The translations under genes and the position numbers were made by a program. Below the pieces are notes generated by a model, which ran no database searches, was not told the DNA's origin, and saw nothing but the letters and a program-made list of their open reading frames with translations. Below, piece after piece: positions 21,537 through 32,329 of a stretch of 64,000 nucleotides of DNA (position 1 is the first letter of the stretch; each line of letters opens with the position of its first letter). The DNA is from Ceratothoa steindachneri. Its lineage: Eukaryota > Arthropoda > Malacostraca > Isopoda > Cymothoidae. The DNA lies in NCBI GenBank assembly GCA_963969495.1, contig OZ018324.1, positions 49,299,503 to 49,363,502 of the forward strand, read 5' to 3'.

Positions 21537-21936
21537 AGTCAACCTCTGCTAATACCAGCTAACTCTAATTCGCACTTAGATTTTCCTTGTCTGTGATTGA
21601 CCCATTTTGTAGCGCTTATGTTCGCGTAGATGATGAATGAAATGAAATGAAAGGTATGAGGTGAGAGACAAGAAAGATTTGCCAAGCCCTCCTCCTCCCT
21701 CTGTGTACCACGTTGTGTACTATATACTTTATCTATTCATTTTCCTATTGCGCCTCCGCCTCACAGAGGCGCAATATTGTGAATTAACTCACCAAGCAAA
21801 ATGAGCTGAATCGAGAATGGACACAGTCTTACTTACGGACGTAATGCATTCCAGAGATAAGTAAAAATCCTTTTATACTGTTTCTCTCTTTCTGTTTCAT
21901 TTGTTTCTCGTTCTTCTAATTTTTAGTCGCGGGCGA
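21537..21936. other. No recognisable gene
   Basis: No coding signal. A GCCTCTGTGAGGCG-like hairpin is present near 21745-21772 (GCGCCTCCGCCTCACAGAGGCGC). Confidence 0.5.
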
Positions 21937-22430
21937 CTCTACATATCACTATGTCGGTCGGTCACCGTTTTGTTTCTTCTTTTTTTGTAATAACATTGTA
22001 ACTTTTCGGCCAATTATAACGAAATTCGAAACCCTTAAGTTGTTTTACATTCTCTCTCGAATGATATAATTGCCAAAGTCCTCCCAAGGTTAGCCCTATA
22101 ATTATTTTGTTTTGGCTATAACATAACTATTCGGCCGATTTTAACAAAATTTGAAACCCTATGTCGTTTTATATTCTCTTTTGAATACTATAAGTGCCAA
22201 AGTCCTCCCAAGGTTAGCCCTGAAATTATTTTGTTTTAGCAATAACACCATAACTATTCCGCCGATTCTAGCGAAATTTAAAACCCTCCTGTTGTTTTCC
22301 ATTCTCTTTCGAATGATAAAATTGCCAAGGTCCTCTCAAGGTTAGTCGGAGAATTATTTAAAATTGTGAAGGTCGTAAGGTATAAGGTCATAAATCAGAA
22401 TAAGTGAGAGCATGCGACCTTTTACGATTT
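21937..22430. repeat. Dispersed repeat with three tandem ~125-bp monomers
   Basis: Starts TCTACATATCACTATGTCGG and ends with ATAAATCAGAATAAGTGAGA. Inside, three diverged monomers (about 22005-22129, 22130-22256, 22257-22355) each run from TTCGGCC(A/G)ATT through AAATT(C/T)GAAACCC to CCAAAGTCCTCCCAAGGTTA. The copy at 63229-63450 has the same outer parts but one monomer. Confidence 0.85.
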
Positions 22431-23203
22431 TATGAATTTTAATCTACTTGCCCAATGGATAGATGACCAAATCAGAGGTTGCAATACACTAGATCCAGTA
22501 TTTACAAGTGAGGAAGATCTTGTAAATAATTTAGATATTAGTGCCCAACTAAGGGATAGTAACCACAACCTTTTTAATGTCACCTCAAAATTGCGGGAAC
22601 AATAAAAATGATTAAAAGTAGAAAATTATACCACAGAAATGCCGATTTCGCAGTCTTCAGACAAGATAATTCCAATTCAGAAGATCGGCTTGTTGGATGC
22701 GATAACACTAACTCCATCGTTCAAAGCTATATTTAACCAGTCCCATGCCAAAGCAGTTGTGCTCAATGATTGAAAAAGGCAAAGTTAACAACAAGATTTC
22801 AAAAAGGCCAGAAGGAAATTCCAAATAATTGAAAGCCTCTTTGGTTAATATTTTGCTAAAGGGAAGCAATTTGAGTCAGTAATTGCTGACAGAAGTCCAA
22901 CTTCATGAAGAACATCAGAAGATCGCGTTCAACTAACCTCTTAGAGTTTTATTACAATATATTTGCTTTTTATGATGAACACAAAGAAGTGAAAATTGGT
23001 TTCCTGGACTTTAGAAAGGCCTTCGACGAGGTCTCCCACAAGAGATTTATGCGAAAAGTAAAGGCAGTGGGAATTTGGGGTAAAGTAACTGAAGGATAGA
23101 AGATCGACTGGAAACCGGAAACAAAGAGTAACTGTTAATGGATCGGCATTATCCTGGCCCTGGTAGCTAGTGGAGTGCTACAGGGCTCAGTAATTGTATC
23201 AAT

Positions 23204-23206
<3 letters not shown>

Positions 23207-23270
<64 letters not shown>
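23207..23270. repeat. (TA)n microsatellite
   Basis: About 64 bp of TA dinucleotide directly left of the palindromic MITE. Confidence 0.95.
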
Positions 23271-23273
<3 letters not shown>

Positions 23274-23388
23274 GGTGTCCACAAAGTTTGGGTACATAGG
23301 AATTTTAATATTTTATTTATTTATGTTAAAATAACATAAATAAATAAAATATTAAAATTCCTATGTACCCAGAATTTGTGGACACCCT
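23271..23388. mobile_element. Palindromic 118-bp mariner-type MITE
   Basis: Nearly the whole element is one hairpin: CAGGGTGTCCACAAAG at the left pairs with the right end GAATTTGTGGACACCCT, and the stem continues to a centre near 23329. It is flanked by TA on both sides, the mariner target. It encodes nothing. It and the TA tract interrupt the CR1-like RT between motifs B and C. Confidence 0.88.
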
Positions 23389-24250
23389 ATATATATATAT
23401 TAATGACCTAGATGCAGGAGTCCACTGTAGTTTCTCTAAATTCCCAGACGATACTACACTAGGAGCCAGCGTGGCGAATTCTGTGGATATGGTTAAACTA
23501 CATGGGACCCTGGAAACATATGTAAATGATTCGAAACCTGGCAGATTCTGTTTAATGAAGCCAAGTGCTGGGTGATGTATATAGGGAAAAATGAAAGAAA
23601 GGACTGTACATTACTTGACGAAAAGTTGGTCACAACAGAGAGTTCGGAAAGGTCTAGGAGTACTTGTAACAAGAGATTTGAAATCTTCGAAGCAATGCAT
23701 AGAGGCAAAAAAGAAGGCAAGGAAAATATGAGGTTATATCAAGCGGCAGTTTCAATGCAGAAATCAAGAGATCGTCCTTTATCTTTCTAACTCACTATTA
23801 CGGCAACATCTGGAATACTGTACACAGGTTTGGTCACCTTCCCTGAGGAAAGACTTGTGGAAGCTGGAGAAGATGCAGGACAGAACAACGAAATTAATAC
23901 CAGAAATCAGGAACAAAAGCTACGAAGCACAGCTGGTGGACATAAAATTATTTTCAATGTAGACAAAGCGACTACGAGGGAAAATAATCTCGGTGTACAG
24001 AAATTTAAACGGCATTGACAAGCTGGATTACGGGGAGCTATTCACATTAACACAAATCAACACATGGAAATGGATGGAAATTAGAGGCTAAAAGATTCTC
24101 CACAAATACTAGTGGAAATTACTTTTAGTACTCGATAATCAACGCATAGAATCGACTGCCCGAGAATGTGGAAAATACAAGCGTCAATATGTTTCAAATA
24201 TGATAAACAAAATTATACGTCCCCTATCGTTTTAGAACATTGCGATAAAG

Positions 24251-24966
24251 TGCCTGTAAAGTGTACAGCGATGCGTTTACCTGGCCCTATAAGCCTTTTT
24301 TCGACTAGATAAAGCTGCTCAGTCTGTGTTCAGATCCTGATTTTTAACTGGACGCGGGGAGGTCTGATGCTTTTGGACTAATCCTAAATTACCCTCCTTC
24401 CCCTCCCCACCCATCTCAGGTAATCGCAGCGGAATATTGGCAGCGACTAACCCATTATCTCCCGTACCCACTTTTTTGGCTGCCAAAAGAGGGTGGAATT
24501 CGCCAGTTGGCATTTATCCGTGGGAACGAGCTAGGACTAAGAAGGGACCAAGTAAGGGATTACGACCCACCAGGATAAGTCCTGCACGGTTCGCATAGAT
24601 TAACTTTTATGCGGGGATATCTGTGACCCATATGCATAAAGCCCAACGCCTACGCCTACACGCTGACTGTGTTGTTTAAAACCGGCCCGTTGGCTGCGGC
24701 AAGAGACATCTGCAGTGGTTACTAGAAATCAGAATTCTAGTTGTACTTCTGTCCCATTTTCCCATAAAAACGAGCTAAACAAAACGTTCACAGATGGAGT
24801 AAGCTCTTTTTTTGACGTTAAAATTAGTTATTTCTAAAAACATCTCCACTAAACACTATCAAAATGACATTATAAGCAAAGATAAAAACACCGCATCCTT
24901 CCTCCCTCTCCAACCCTCCCAGTGTACCACTAATTTACTAAGTACTGCATTTGCTGCAGGAGCTCC
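24251..24966. other. No recognisable gene
   Basis: Neither strand gives a known family. A minus-strand frame at 24319-24513 is unidentified. The right end borders the BEL/Pao 5' LTR. Confidence 0.5.
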
Positions 24967-25568
24967 TGTAATAAAAATAGACCATAATATTTGCCGGGCT
25001 ATCCCACACGCACACGTGTGGTGACCTTGTTGCCCCCACCTCCCTCTTTTGGTTATCTCAGCGCCCCAAAACTCCCTAGGACGCGAGGGAAATGAAGTTT
25101 CTCTTCCCCGAACCCTGGGTCCTTTTCCACTTTCGAGACTGTCCCAAAGACATAATTCTCCTTGATCTCTACTAGTAAATAAACCCTCACAAGACTCCCG
25201 ACTCGTTCAGTTTTATCCCCTTCAAAGTACGGTCCAGTGGTTTTCGCTTTGTTAGGTCTCAATTCCGAAGCTACTCAAGGTAAGTATATAATTTCTAATT
25301 CTCGGGAGAACGGACCTTGTCCTTGAAATTTGCCTTCTTTTCATCTCATCCCCGTTTTATGTACCTTTCCAAATTGTGAAATAACGAGAAATCTTTGAGC
25401 TGACATAGCTTAAAAAATCTTCCCTGAAAAGACCACCTGTATCTTTTCAAAAACCATGCTCTTATTTATCGGTTCCCCCTTTTCTTGGCCTTCAGCCACT
25501 CCCCTTTTTGTTAACAAACCTAATACGTTGGTTTTCGGGCCTTTCAAGCTTGGGCATTGGGACTAACA
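24967..25568 (+). repeat. BEL/Pao 5' LTR
   Basis: Shares with the 3' LTR the start TGTAATAAAAATAGACC (TGTAAGAAA in the other), CACACGCACACGTGTG, TCCCGACTCGTTC, CAATTCCGAAGCTACTCAAG and the end CTTTCAAGCTTGGGCATTG. A splice-donor-like GGTAAGTA occurs near 25279. Ends are estimated from where similarity stops. Confidence 0.85.
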
Positions 25569-25728
25569 AAGTTAAAAATATACAGACTTCTTAATTTATT
25601 CCGGGTTTTTTGTTCATTGCTCACCTAATCAACCGATAATTTGAGTCTGGTTTTGGAGGAGATCCCCCATTGAATTAAAATAGTTAGTTAAAAGCCGCGC
25701 CATCCTCAAAAGGAAAATAACTCTTAGC

Positions 25729-27110
25729 TTGAAAAAAATTATGCGCAAACTAGAGTCTGGGTCTATTCCTGAGTTAGATGTGCAAATTAGATTGAACCCC
25801 GTTAGAACTATCCTTACTTCCGTAAACCAGTTAGACGAGAAAATCCTCCAAATCTTACAAACCTATGACCACGATAACGATCCATCCCTCAAAACAGAGT
25901 TTAAGATCGCAAGTGCCCTACCAAATTAAAGCCCTATAGCGGAAAGAAAATGCTCCCTCCCTGTCAACTCCAACCCCCCAACAATCTCAGTTCTGCCTTG
26001 AAAGCGATACTAGCCTGCCTAGGGAAGGCTAACTCTGATCCCTCCCCGCCCTCTCTCCCTTGTGAATTTTTTTCCTGCACCCATGAGAAGTTAAACTTCC
26101 ATACTTTCATTCCGAAATTTCATAACTTGGTGGGGTGTAGAACAAATATTTCGGATTAGGCAAAATTAGCGTACCTTAAGGGCTATTTAAGAGAGTATGC
26201 ATTTTCCCTCATCAAGCATGTTTGTACTACGGACAAAAGTTATCAAATCGCTCTTCAAATTTTGGAAGACGAATTCCTGGACAAAGATGCCATTGTCGAC
26301 CAGTATCTTGGTAAAATTATTTCTGCCCCTTCTTACACGATTCCAACTTATCCAAACTATCTCTTTGATAAAAAAAAACATTCTCTCTTGATTGAACTAA
26401 AAAAAAATTTCTGTAAATTTCTTTGAAGAGGGTAGCGCAGGTAATAAACTTCTATTACATATCGTTTATAGCAAAATGGCTACAAATTTCAAAAGGTAAC
26501 TGAGATTGACGACAAGGAGTGATTATCCTTCTCTCTCGGACATTTTTAACAATTTTTCCTCAACCATTCGTACCCTCGAAAGACGGGAACCGGTCAAAAA
26601 GATTTTTAATCCTCCCTTCAAAGGCCCCTCACACATATTGCCAATGGAAATTATTGCAAAAATGTAAATCCCTCAAATAAAAATAAATCTTTTGCCTCAA
26701 ATAACTCGAATTTCTCAAATAAACCCAATTACGGTATCAAATCGACCCGCTCAAATTATAATAATCCCATAAATGATACACCGTGCATCCAAACGCTTAA
26801 GACGAATATTTCTGCTGGCTGAGCGGAACCTCCAAGCAAATGTTCAAATTCAAATACCCTCCAACCTAAGGTTCTTAGGGCTCCTAATCTGTATTATAAA
26901 ATCTGTACAGGGACCCATTCGATATTAAAGTTCCCCGTTTTCAATACCTCAGCCCTTAGGATAAAGAGGTATTCCAAGCTAAAGCTATGCAAAACATGTA
27001 GCAGTTCTTGGCAGCCTTCAGACGCTTGTCCGACTGAGCAGAGAGATTTATCTTATCCTTGTAGCTTCTGCCAAGCGAGGACCCATATTTCTGCCTTTGC
27101 CCTCAAACTT
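25729..27110 (+). pseudogene. BEL/Pao gag with zinc fingers, broken
   Basis: The frame at 25729-25929 starts the gag (IPELDVQIRLNPVRTILTSV). A later frame reads YLKGYLREYAFSLIKHVCTT, YQIALQILEDEFLDKDAIVD and YLGKIISAPSYT, a typical BEL gag core. Near 26930-27110 are VFNTSALRIKRYSKLKLC, KTCSSSWQPSDACPTEQ and YPCSFCQARTHIS, the tandem C-x2-C zinc fingers. At least four stops or frameshifts separate the parts. Confidence 0.85.
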
Positions 27111-27259
27111 TAAATCTTAGTGACACCGCCTTACTAGGAGAGGGCCATGTGGTGTCGGTGGTGTTCGTGACAAATCCTGCCGAGGATTCTGGTACGAGTC
27201 CCTTTAGTAGCTCAAATTTCTTGCTCCCTACTCGTGCCGTTGACCTTGGTCAGGAGGGA

Positions 27260-27932
27260 AAAGTTTAGACCTGCTAGGGCCCTACTGTACTTTGCGTCAT
27301 AAAGGTCTTACATTTCGGAATCTCTTGCTATCTCATTGGGTGCTAACCCGGGCAGGCTTCCGAAGTACTCATGCACAATTCACACGCTCACCGGCTCATA
27401 AAACCTGCATTTGGGGCAAATGGAGGCCAACCTCTACTTTGGATCTCAATTTATTCAGGCCTCCCTTTTGTTTGATCCGAATTTATACTTGGACTTTTCG
27501 GTCATTGGACTTGACGAATATATAGAGCCTCTCCGGATCGCTGGGACCGCTTTAGCAGATAGAGCATTTTACCTCTCGAACGTTAAGACACATGGCGGGG
27601 ATGCATTCTTTTCCTGTGGCCTTGGGCTCATCTCATGTGGGAGTGTGACAACGTTCCAAATCTCCTCAAAGGGAGAGATTTCAACGACCCCAATCCCCCC
27701 ACTGGTGTTAGCCACCAGCCCTAGCCAGGCGGGGATGGGGAAATTTCCAGTGCTGTCAGGGGGAAAGGGAGGTGAGACGCCGAAGGAGGCAAACGATCAT
27801 CCTAACCCCCTTCAAACTCAAATTCAAACTTACATGAAACCCAACATTCAAATTCATCTCGGAAGCAATCCGCCGAGGGCCTACTCCACAGTCCTCAAGG
27901 TCAATCAAGATGACGGAGCGGGATTTAATTAA
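27260..27932 (+). pseudogene. BEL/Pao protease region
   Basis: Between the gag zinc fingers and RT. In alternating frames it reads QASEVLMHNSHAHRLIKPAF and then a frame (27411-27932) with YFGSQFIQASLLFDPNLYLD, DRAFYLSNVKTHGGDAFFSC and GLGLISCGSVTTFQ. Position and length fit the BEL aspartic protease and its linker to RT. The active-site D(S/T)G is not visible in the intact frame, so the domain is identified mainly by location. Confidence 0.6.
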
Positions 27933-27939
27933 AACCAGC

Positions 27940-29150
27940 TGTAGGGCTCTTTGATACCGACCTAAAAACGGATGCTTTCACCGTCCCCTATGTCAACACA
28001 CGCTTTAACCCTATTCATTCATATTTCCGCCCCCTCCTCAATTTATGCAAGTCCGATACTGATTTAGACGTAGGGCTTGAACATGTGTTTAGCTTGGAAT
28101 CTCTGGGCAGTAAAGACGTTGTTACGGAATCTCTGGATACGATTAAAATCTCCCAATTTTATAATTCCATAGAAAAGAGGTGTGTGCAGTATCGTTTAGA
28201 ACGCCCGTGGTACGATGAGGTTTTGCCGGAGGTTCCCTCATTATAAAGTAGCTTTGGGTATTTTAAACAAAGTCAAAGCGTCCTTAGCCCAAAAGGGGCT
28301 AACTGAAGCCTCTAATCAAATTTCGAAGGTCAGTTGGAGGAAGGTATAATTGAGCTCATAAATGTGTCCCCAGAGAATTAAGACCGCTATATTTGGACCC
28401 CCATAGACCCGACATAAAATCGGCTGTCCAAACACCACTAAAATAAGGGTCGCCCTTAATTGCCGCTTACATACGTATGGATCTCCATCCCTCAATGACG
28501 CATCCTATTCTGCGATAGACCTTTTCACGCCCCTTGTGCCGATTTCGTTAGAACCAATTTGTCATTCTGTCGGACATCGAAAAGGCATTCCTCCGAATCA
28601 AATTAAAATTAATATAAGACAGTAATCACTTCTATTTTTTTCTGGGTGAAGAATGGTGAAATTGTTACCTATCGCTATTGTTCTCTCGATTTCGGAATTA
28701 ATTCATCCCTCTTTATACTTAACTACATCCTTAATTACCACCTCAGCTCCTATACCTCAAATCCATGTAGCAAAACGTTGAGTAATTCGTTTTATGTTGA
28801 TAATTTAGTAGTCACGAACTTCTACCCTACCTTCCTAAAAGAAATATATCTAGAATCAAACAAAATTATGCAACAAGAAGGCTTCAAGTTGAGATCGTGG
28901 AACACGAACCATCCTGGTCTCAAACAACTTTTCAAAGACGATAGTAGATCTGGTCCGAAACTCATGGCACTGGGACCGAGCGCATTCTCGGGTACCATTA
29001 CGAATTAGAGACTGACCTTATGTCAGTCATCCCTCTCCCTTTTGACCTCATCGCAAAAACTCAGAGAAGCATACTTTCTCATATTTCCAAAGTATTTGAT
29101 CCGTTGGAACTCTATTTGCCAGTGACAATTAAGGGCTGACTATTGATGAA
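27940..29150 (+). pseudogene. BEL/Pao reverse transcriptase
   Basis: Begins with SYFRPLLNLCKSDTDLDVGL and VFSLESLGSKDVVTESLD (the BEL 'FxxLESLGI' entry). A degraded middle with IVLSDIEKAFLRI-like motif A near 28570-28600 follows. The frame 28646-29008 then reads VKNGEIVTYRYCSLDFGINS and SNSFYVDNLVVTNFYPTFL. The catalytic YVDD is read as YVDN (28793-28804), which would abolish polymerase activity. ILSHISKVFDPLELYLPV near 29070-29125 is the conserved BEL 'SxxFDPLGxxxP' block. Confidence 0.92.
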
Positions 29151-29998
29151 GAATCTATGGTCTAAAAACGTTGATTGGGAGGCGAAGGCATGTGAGTTCC
29201 TTCGTTCCTAATTAGTGGAGTTAAGGGGTGTGAAAATTCTGCGGGTCGCTTTGGAGGATGACAGTAAAGCCGAACTAAAGTATTTTGTGATGCTAGTAAG
29301 GCTTGATATGGGTTTGCCATCTATACTTTGCATTCTAACGAATCCCACCTCATATTTTCAAAATCTAATGTTTCCCCTATTTCCGCAAGAACGCTCCCTT
29401 CCTTGGAATTAATGGGCGTCGTTCTTGCCTTCAAAGCCCTCGCACTCTTCCTTAAGTCTTACTCTCACTGTTTCAGATTTATTGAGATCTTGGTTGACGC
29501 TCAGATTGTATTTTCCTGGATTCTAGATGACATAAGTAAATTAATACAAAAGTCGGTGTTTGTCAAAATCAAATACGAAATATCAAATTGTCCAAGGAAA
29601 AAATTACCTCTAAATACCAAATCGACGTTTTTTTTAATTACGTTGCCACTCTCGACAACCCCGCAGACTTAATTACCCGTAGCCTTTCCTTTAAGGAATT
29701 TAATTCCAAATTAAATCTTGGGCTTCATGGTCCGTCCTGGCTGATATTGGAACGGGAAATGTGGCCCAAGGCAGAACTGAAATGCCTTAAGGCATCTTCC
29801 AGAAATTTTATATCTTCCCATTTAACAATTGTAACCGATGTCGTGTCCCTCTTATCCCATCAAAATTTCTTGGATTTAAATAAACTTTTCCGAATTATTA
29901 GCTTTGTGCAAAAATTTATTTTCAAATTAAGGAAAAAACCCGAAGTTGATGTTTATTTTGCCACTCGCTTGTATTGGATTTCTATCCTTCAACTTTAA
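29151..29998 (+). pseudogene. BEL/Pao RNase H and connection to integrase
   Basis: Frames 29215-29412 and 29328-29672 carry LPWN and LPSLELMGVVLAFKALALF (the 'PRLELxAALLxAxL' RNase H helix with the catalytic glutamate), then IEILVDAQIVFSWILDD ('xxTDSxxxLxWI', S read as A). 29588-29998 has VATLDNPADLITRSLSFKEF, the conserved 'xxNPADxxTRG' block, and HGPSWLILEREMWP ('xGPxWL'). Adjacent frames overlap, so small indels separate them. Confidence 0.9.
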
Positions 29999-30059
29999 TC
30001 CTTCCTTAATGAAAACCAATTTCTCGAAGACGCCCCCAATAAAAAAAACCTATTCCTGC

Positions 30060-31260
30060 CCTAGTTAAAGACTTAGACTTGTTTTTAGATCAACATAGTT
30101 TGATCAGAAGTAATGGAAGAAATGCTAAATCCAACTATTATGATTATGACGTCATTAATCCTGTCTCATTGGGAAAGAACCATCATTTAACCCGCTAATA
30201 GTGCACGATTGCCAGAAGTTAGGGATTTGGGGTAACCTTTCCCCGTCAAACCATCAAAAGGATCCTGACCGAATGCATTACGTGCAAAAAGTTTAACTCC
30301 TTTGCCTTTCCTACCCTAAAATGACAAACTTCTCCGAAGCCCAAATGAATTTTGTCAAACCCTTTAGACATACTGGAATGGATTTTACCGGTCACCTTTT
30401 CGTTAAGCAAACTGGTCTCACCACTAAAATGTATATCCTAATTTTCACTTGCCTCAACATACGCGCGCTGCACCTCGAATTGCTACCCTCCAATTTATCA
30501 AAGCCTTTTAGCGTTTCTCAAACCTCAATGGAGTCTCATAATCTGTTTATAGCGATAAAGCCAAAACTTTCGAACTGGAAGGTAAATTTTTGTCCGATGC
30601 TTTGCTCTCTAATGAGTTTGAAAATCACCCAATCGCGAACAACATCAAACACCTCACGATTCCAATCTTTAGTCCCTGGTTCGGGAGTGCGTGGAAGCGT
30701 TTGATTAGTGGTAAAATCGTGCCTCTACAAAACAATAGGACGGTCCAAGTGGGACTATTTCGATTTACTTACTCTGATTTCCTCCATTTAAAATTCTGTC
30801 AATTCCCGCCCCCTCATATACCGTTCGTTCGAGGAAGACTTCATACCTCTGTCGCCCAATTCCGTCCTCAAACTCCACTCCAACTATAATCTCTCTTTCA
30901 AAATCTCTGAACACGACACGACCCTCTGTGGGAACCTGGAACTAACACTCACGAGGAATTAAACAGGTCCCTCTCGCGCCTAACTGAAAAGTTCGAAGCT
31001 TTCCGGAAAATGTGGTATTCTTCATATCTACTAAGCTTGCGAGAGCACAGCCGATACATTTTAAAAAAATTCTGGGTTAATCGCGTGAAGGTAGGGGACG
31101 TAGTTTTAATTTTCAGCCCATCCAAGGCCCGTCCCTTCTGGCAAATGAGTCGCATCCTAGAGCTAATCCCGGGTGAAAACAACAGGGTCCGAGTCGTTAC
31201 CGTAAGGAGAGGGGATGGTGAGGTTTTCGGTATCCCATAAAATTCATCTACCCACTCGAG
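30060..31260 (+). pseudogene. BEL/Pao integrase
   Basis: Three recognisable parts. The zinc-binding N-terminus is near 30180-30310 (HHLTR, then ECITCKKFNSFA with the C-x2-C pair). The core starts FRHTGMDFTGHLFVKQTG (first catalytic D in 'xxGxDxxGP', 30368-30410), TKMYILIFTCLNIRALHLEL, and a frame with DALLSNEFENHPIANNIKHL and PWFGSAWKRLI (30590-30715). The C-terminal domain 31010-31240 has VGDVVLIFSPSKARPFWQMS and RILELIPGENNRVRVVTVRR, the BEL 'WxxgrVxelxpGxDgxvRvvxv' signature. Frameshifts lie near 30500-30600 and 30900. Confidence 0.92.
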
Positions 31261-31499
31261 CTCTCTATTACCCATTCCGGATCGAAAGGCCCTAATCCAG
31301 CTCCAGCTATTTGGAAAGTAAGGAAAAGGCCACAACAAATGGGAAAGTTAAGATAAGGGATTCAACCTAAAGCAACTCGGTTGCCGAAGTGACCACCCCT
31401 CCACGGCCTCAAAGGCAAGCTGCCTTGTGAGCAAAGCGTAAAATTAAGGAAATTCAAGACTAAGAAAACTAACTTGAAACCAGACACCCTTCTTTCAAA

Positions 31500-31675
31500 A
31501 CGCCCCCCCTTTTAAACGCACACCCCCCTTTCAAACGCGTGCCCCCCTTTCAAACACGCGCCCCCCTTTCAAATGCTCGCTCCCTTTGAAATGTTCGCCC
31601 CCCTTTCAAATGCTCGCTCCCTTTGAAATGTTCGCCCCCCTTTCAAACGCGCGCTTCCCTTTCAAATACTTCAAA
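31500..31675. repeat. C-rich ~19-bp minisatellite before the BEL 3' LTR
   Basis: About nine units of the form CCCCCCTTTCAAAYGCKCG, alternating in the middle with CTCCCTTTGAAATGTTCG. Confidence 0.9.
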
Positions 31676-31751
31676 GCAATTACTTTCCAATGCTCTTCTA
31701 AATTTAAAAAACTTTGCCAGTTTCAAAGTTTTCTTCTGTGTGTGGGAAGGC

Positions 31752-32321
31752 TGTAAGAAAAATAGACCATGCATTTGCCGGGCTCTACCACACGCACACG
31801 TGTGCTGACCTTGTTGCCCCAACCTCCCTTTTTTGTTATCTAAGCACCCCGAAATTCTCTAGGACCCGGGGAATGAAGTTTCCCGTCCCCGCAACCTGGG
31901 TCCTCTCCCGCTTTCAAGATTGTCCCAAAGACACAATTCACCTTGAACTCGACGCGTAAACCCCCCTTCTCAAAACTCCCGACTCGTTCCGTTTTCTCCC
32001 CTTTAAAGTACAGTCCAGTGGTTTTCGATGATAAATGTGTCTCAATTCCGAAGCTACTCAAGGTAAGTACACAATTTCTCATTCCCGGGAGAACAGATAT
32101 TTTCCTTCAAATTTTCCCTTTTTTCATCTCTTTCCCGTTTCATATCTCTGAGCAGACATCGTCTTAAGAATCTCCCCTGAAATGAACACCTATATCTTTT
32201 CCAAAACCTTACTCTTATTTATTGGTTCCTCATTATATTGGCCTTCAGCCACTCCCATTTTTGTTAACGACCCTAATACGTTGGTTTCCGCGCCTTTCAA
32301 GCTTGGGCATTGAGACTAAAA
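31752..32321 (+). repeat. BEL/Pao 3' LTR
   Basis: Same order of blocks as the 5' LTR, about 30 bp shorter (a deletion around 32138 relative to 25370-25400). The two are alignable along most of their length but with many substitutions. Confidence 0.85.
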
Positions 32322-32329
32322 CTCCCTTC

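Larger units (their letters stand above)
22441..24250 (+). pseudogene. CR1-like LINE remnant 1, split by a palindromic MITE
   Basis: A degraded RT read across several frames. LDPVFTSEEDLVNNLDIS (end of endonuclease, near 22490-22540) comes first. VKIGFLDFRKAFDEVSHKR (motif A, 22995-23045) and LVASGVLQGSV-like motif B (near 23160-23190) follow. Then come INDLDAGVHCSFSKFPDDTTL (motif C FADD read as FPDD, 23400-23460), YCTQVWSPSLRKDLWKLEKM (23817-23875), and KLIPEIRNKSYEAQL with IDKLDYGELFTL. The C-terminal 'HLEYCVQVWSPYLxKDI...KLIPxLRNKSYExRL' signature is CR1-type. The RT is interrupted by a (TA)n tract and a MITE at 23207-23388. Confidence 0.85.
24967..32321 (+). mobile_element. BEL/Pao LTR retrotransposon with both LTRs
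   Basis: About 7.35 kb, bounded by related LTRs (24967-25568 and 31752-32321), with gag, protease, RT/RNase H and integrase in that order on the plus strand. This is the BEL/Pao layout, and the protein blocks carry BEL-specific motifs. Reading frames are broken by many stops and indels, and the LTRs have diverged clearly, so the insertion is old. No envelope-like frame follows the integrase. Outer target duplications were not resolved because the LTR ends are imprecise. Confidence 0.9.

Noticed and set aside
31500..31675. Possible CRISPR-like array
   Set aside because: Units are about 19 bp and directly adjacent without unique spacers, in eukaryotic DNA inside an LTR element: a minisatellite.
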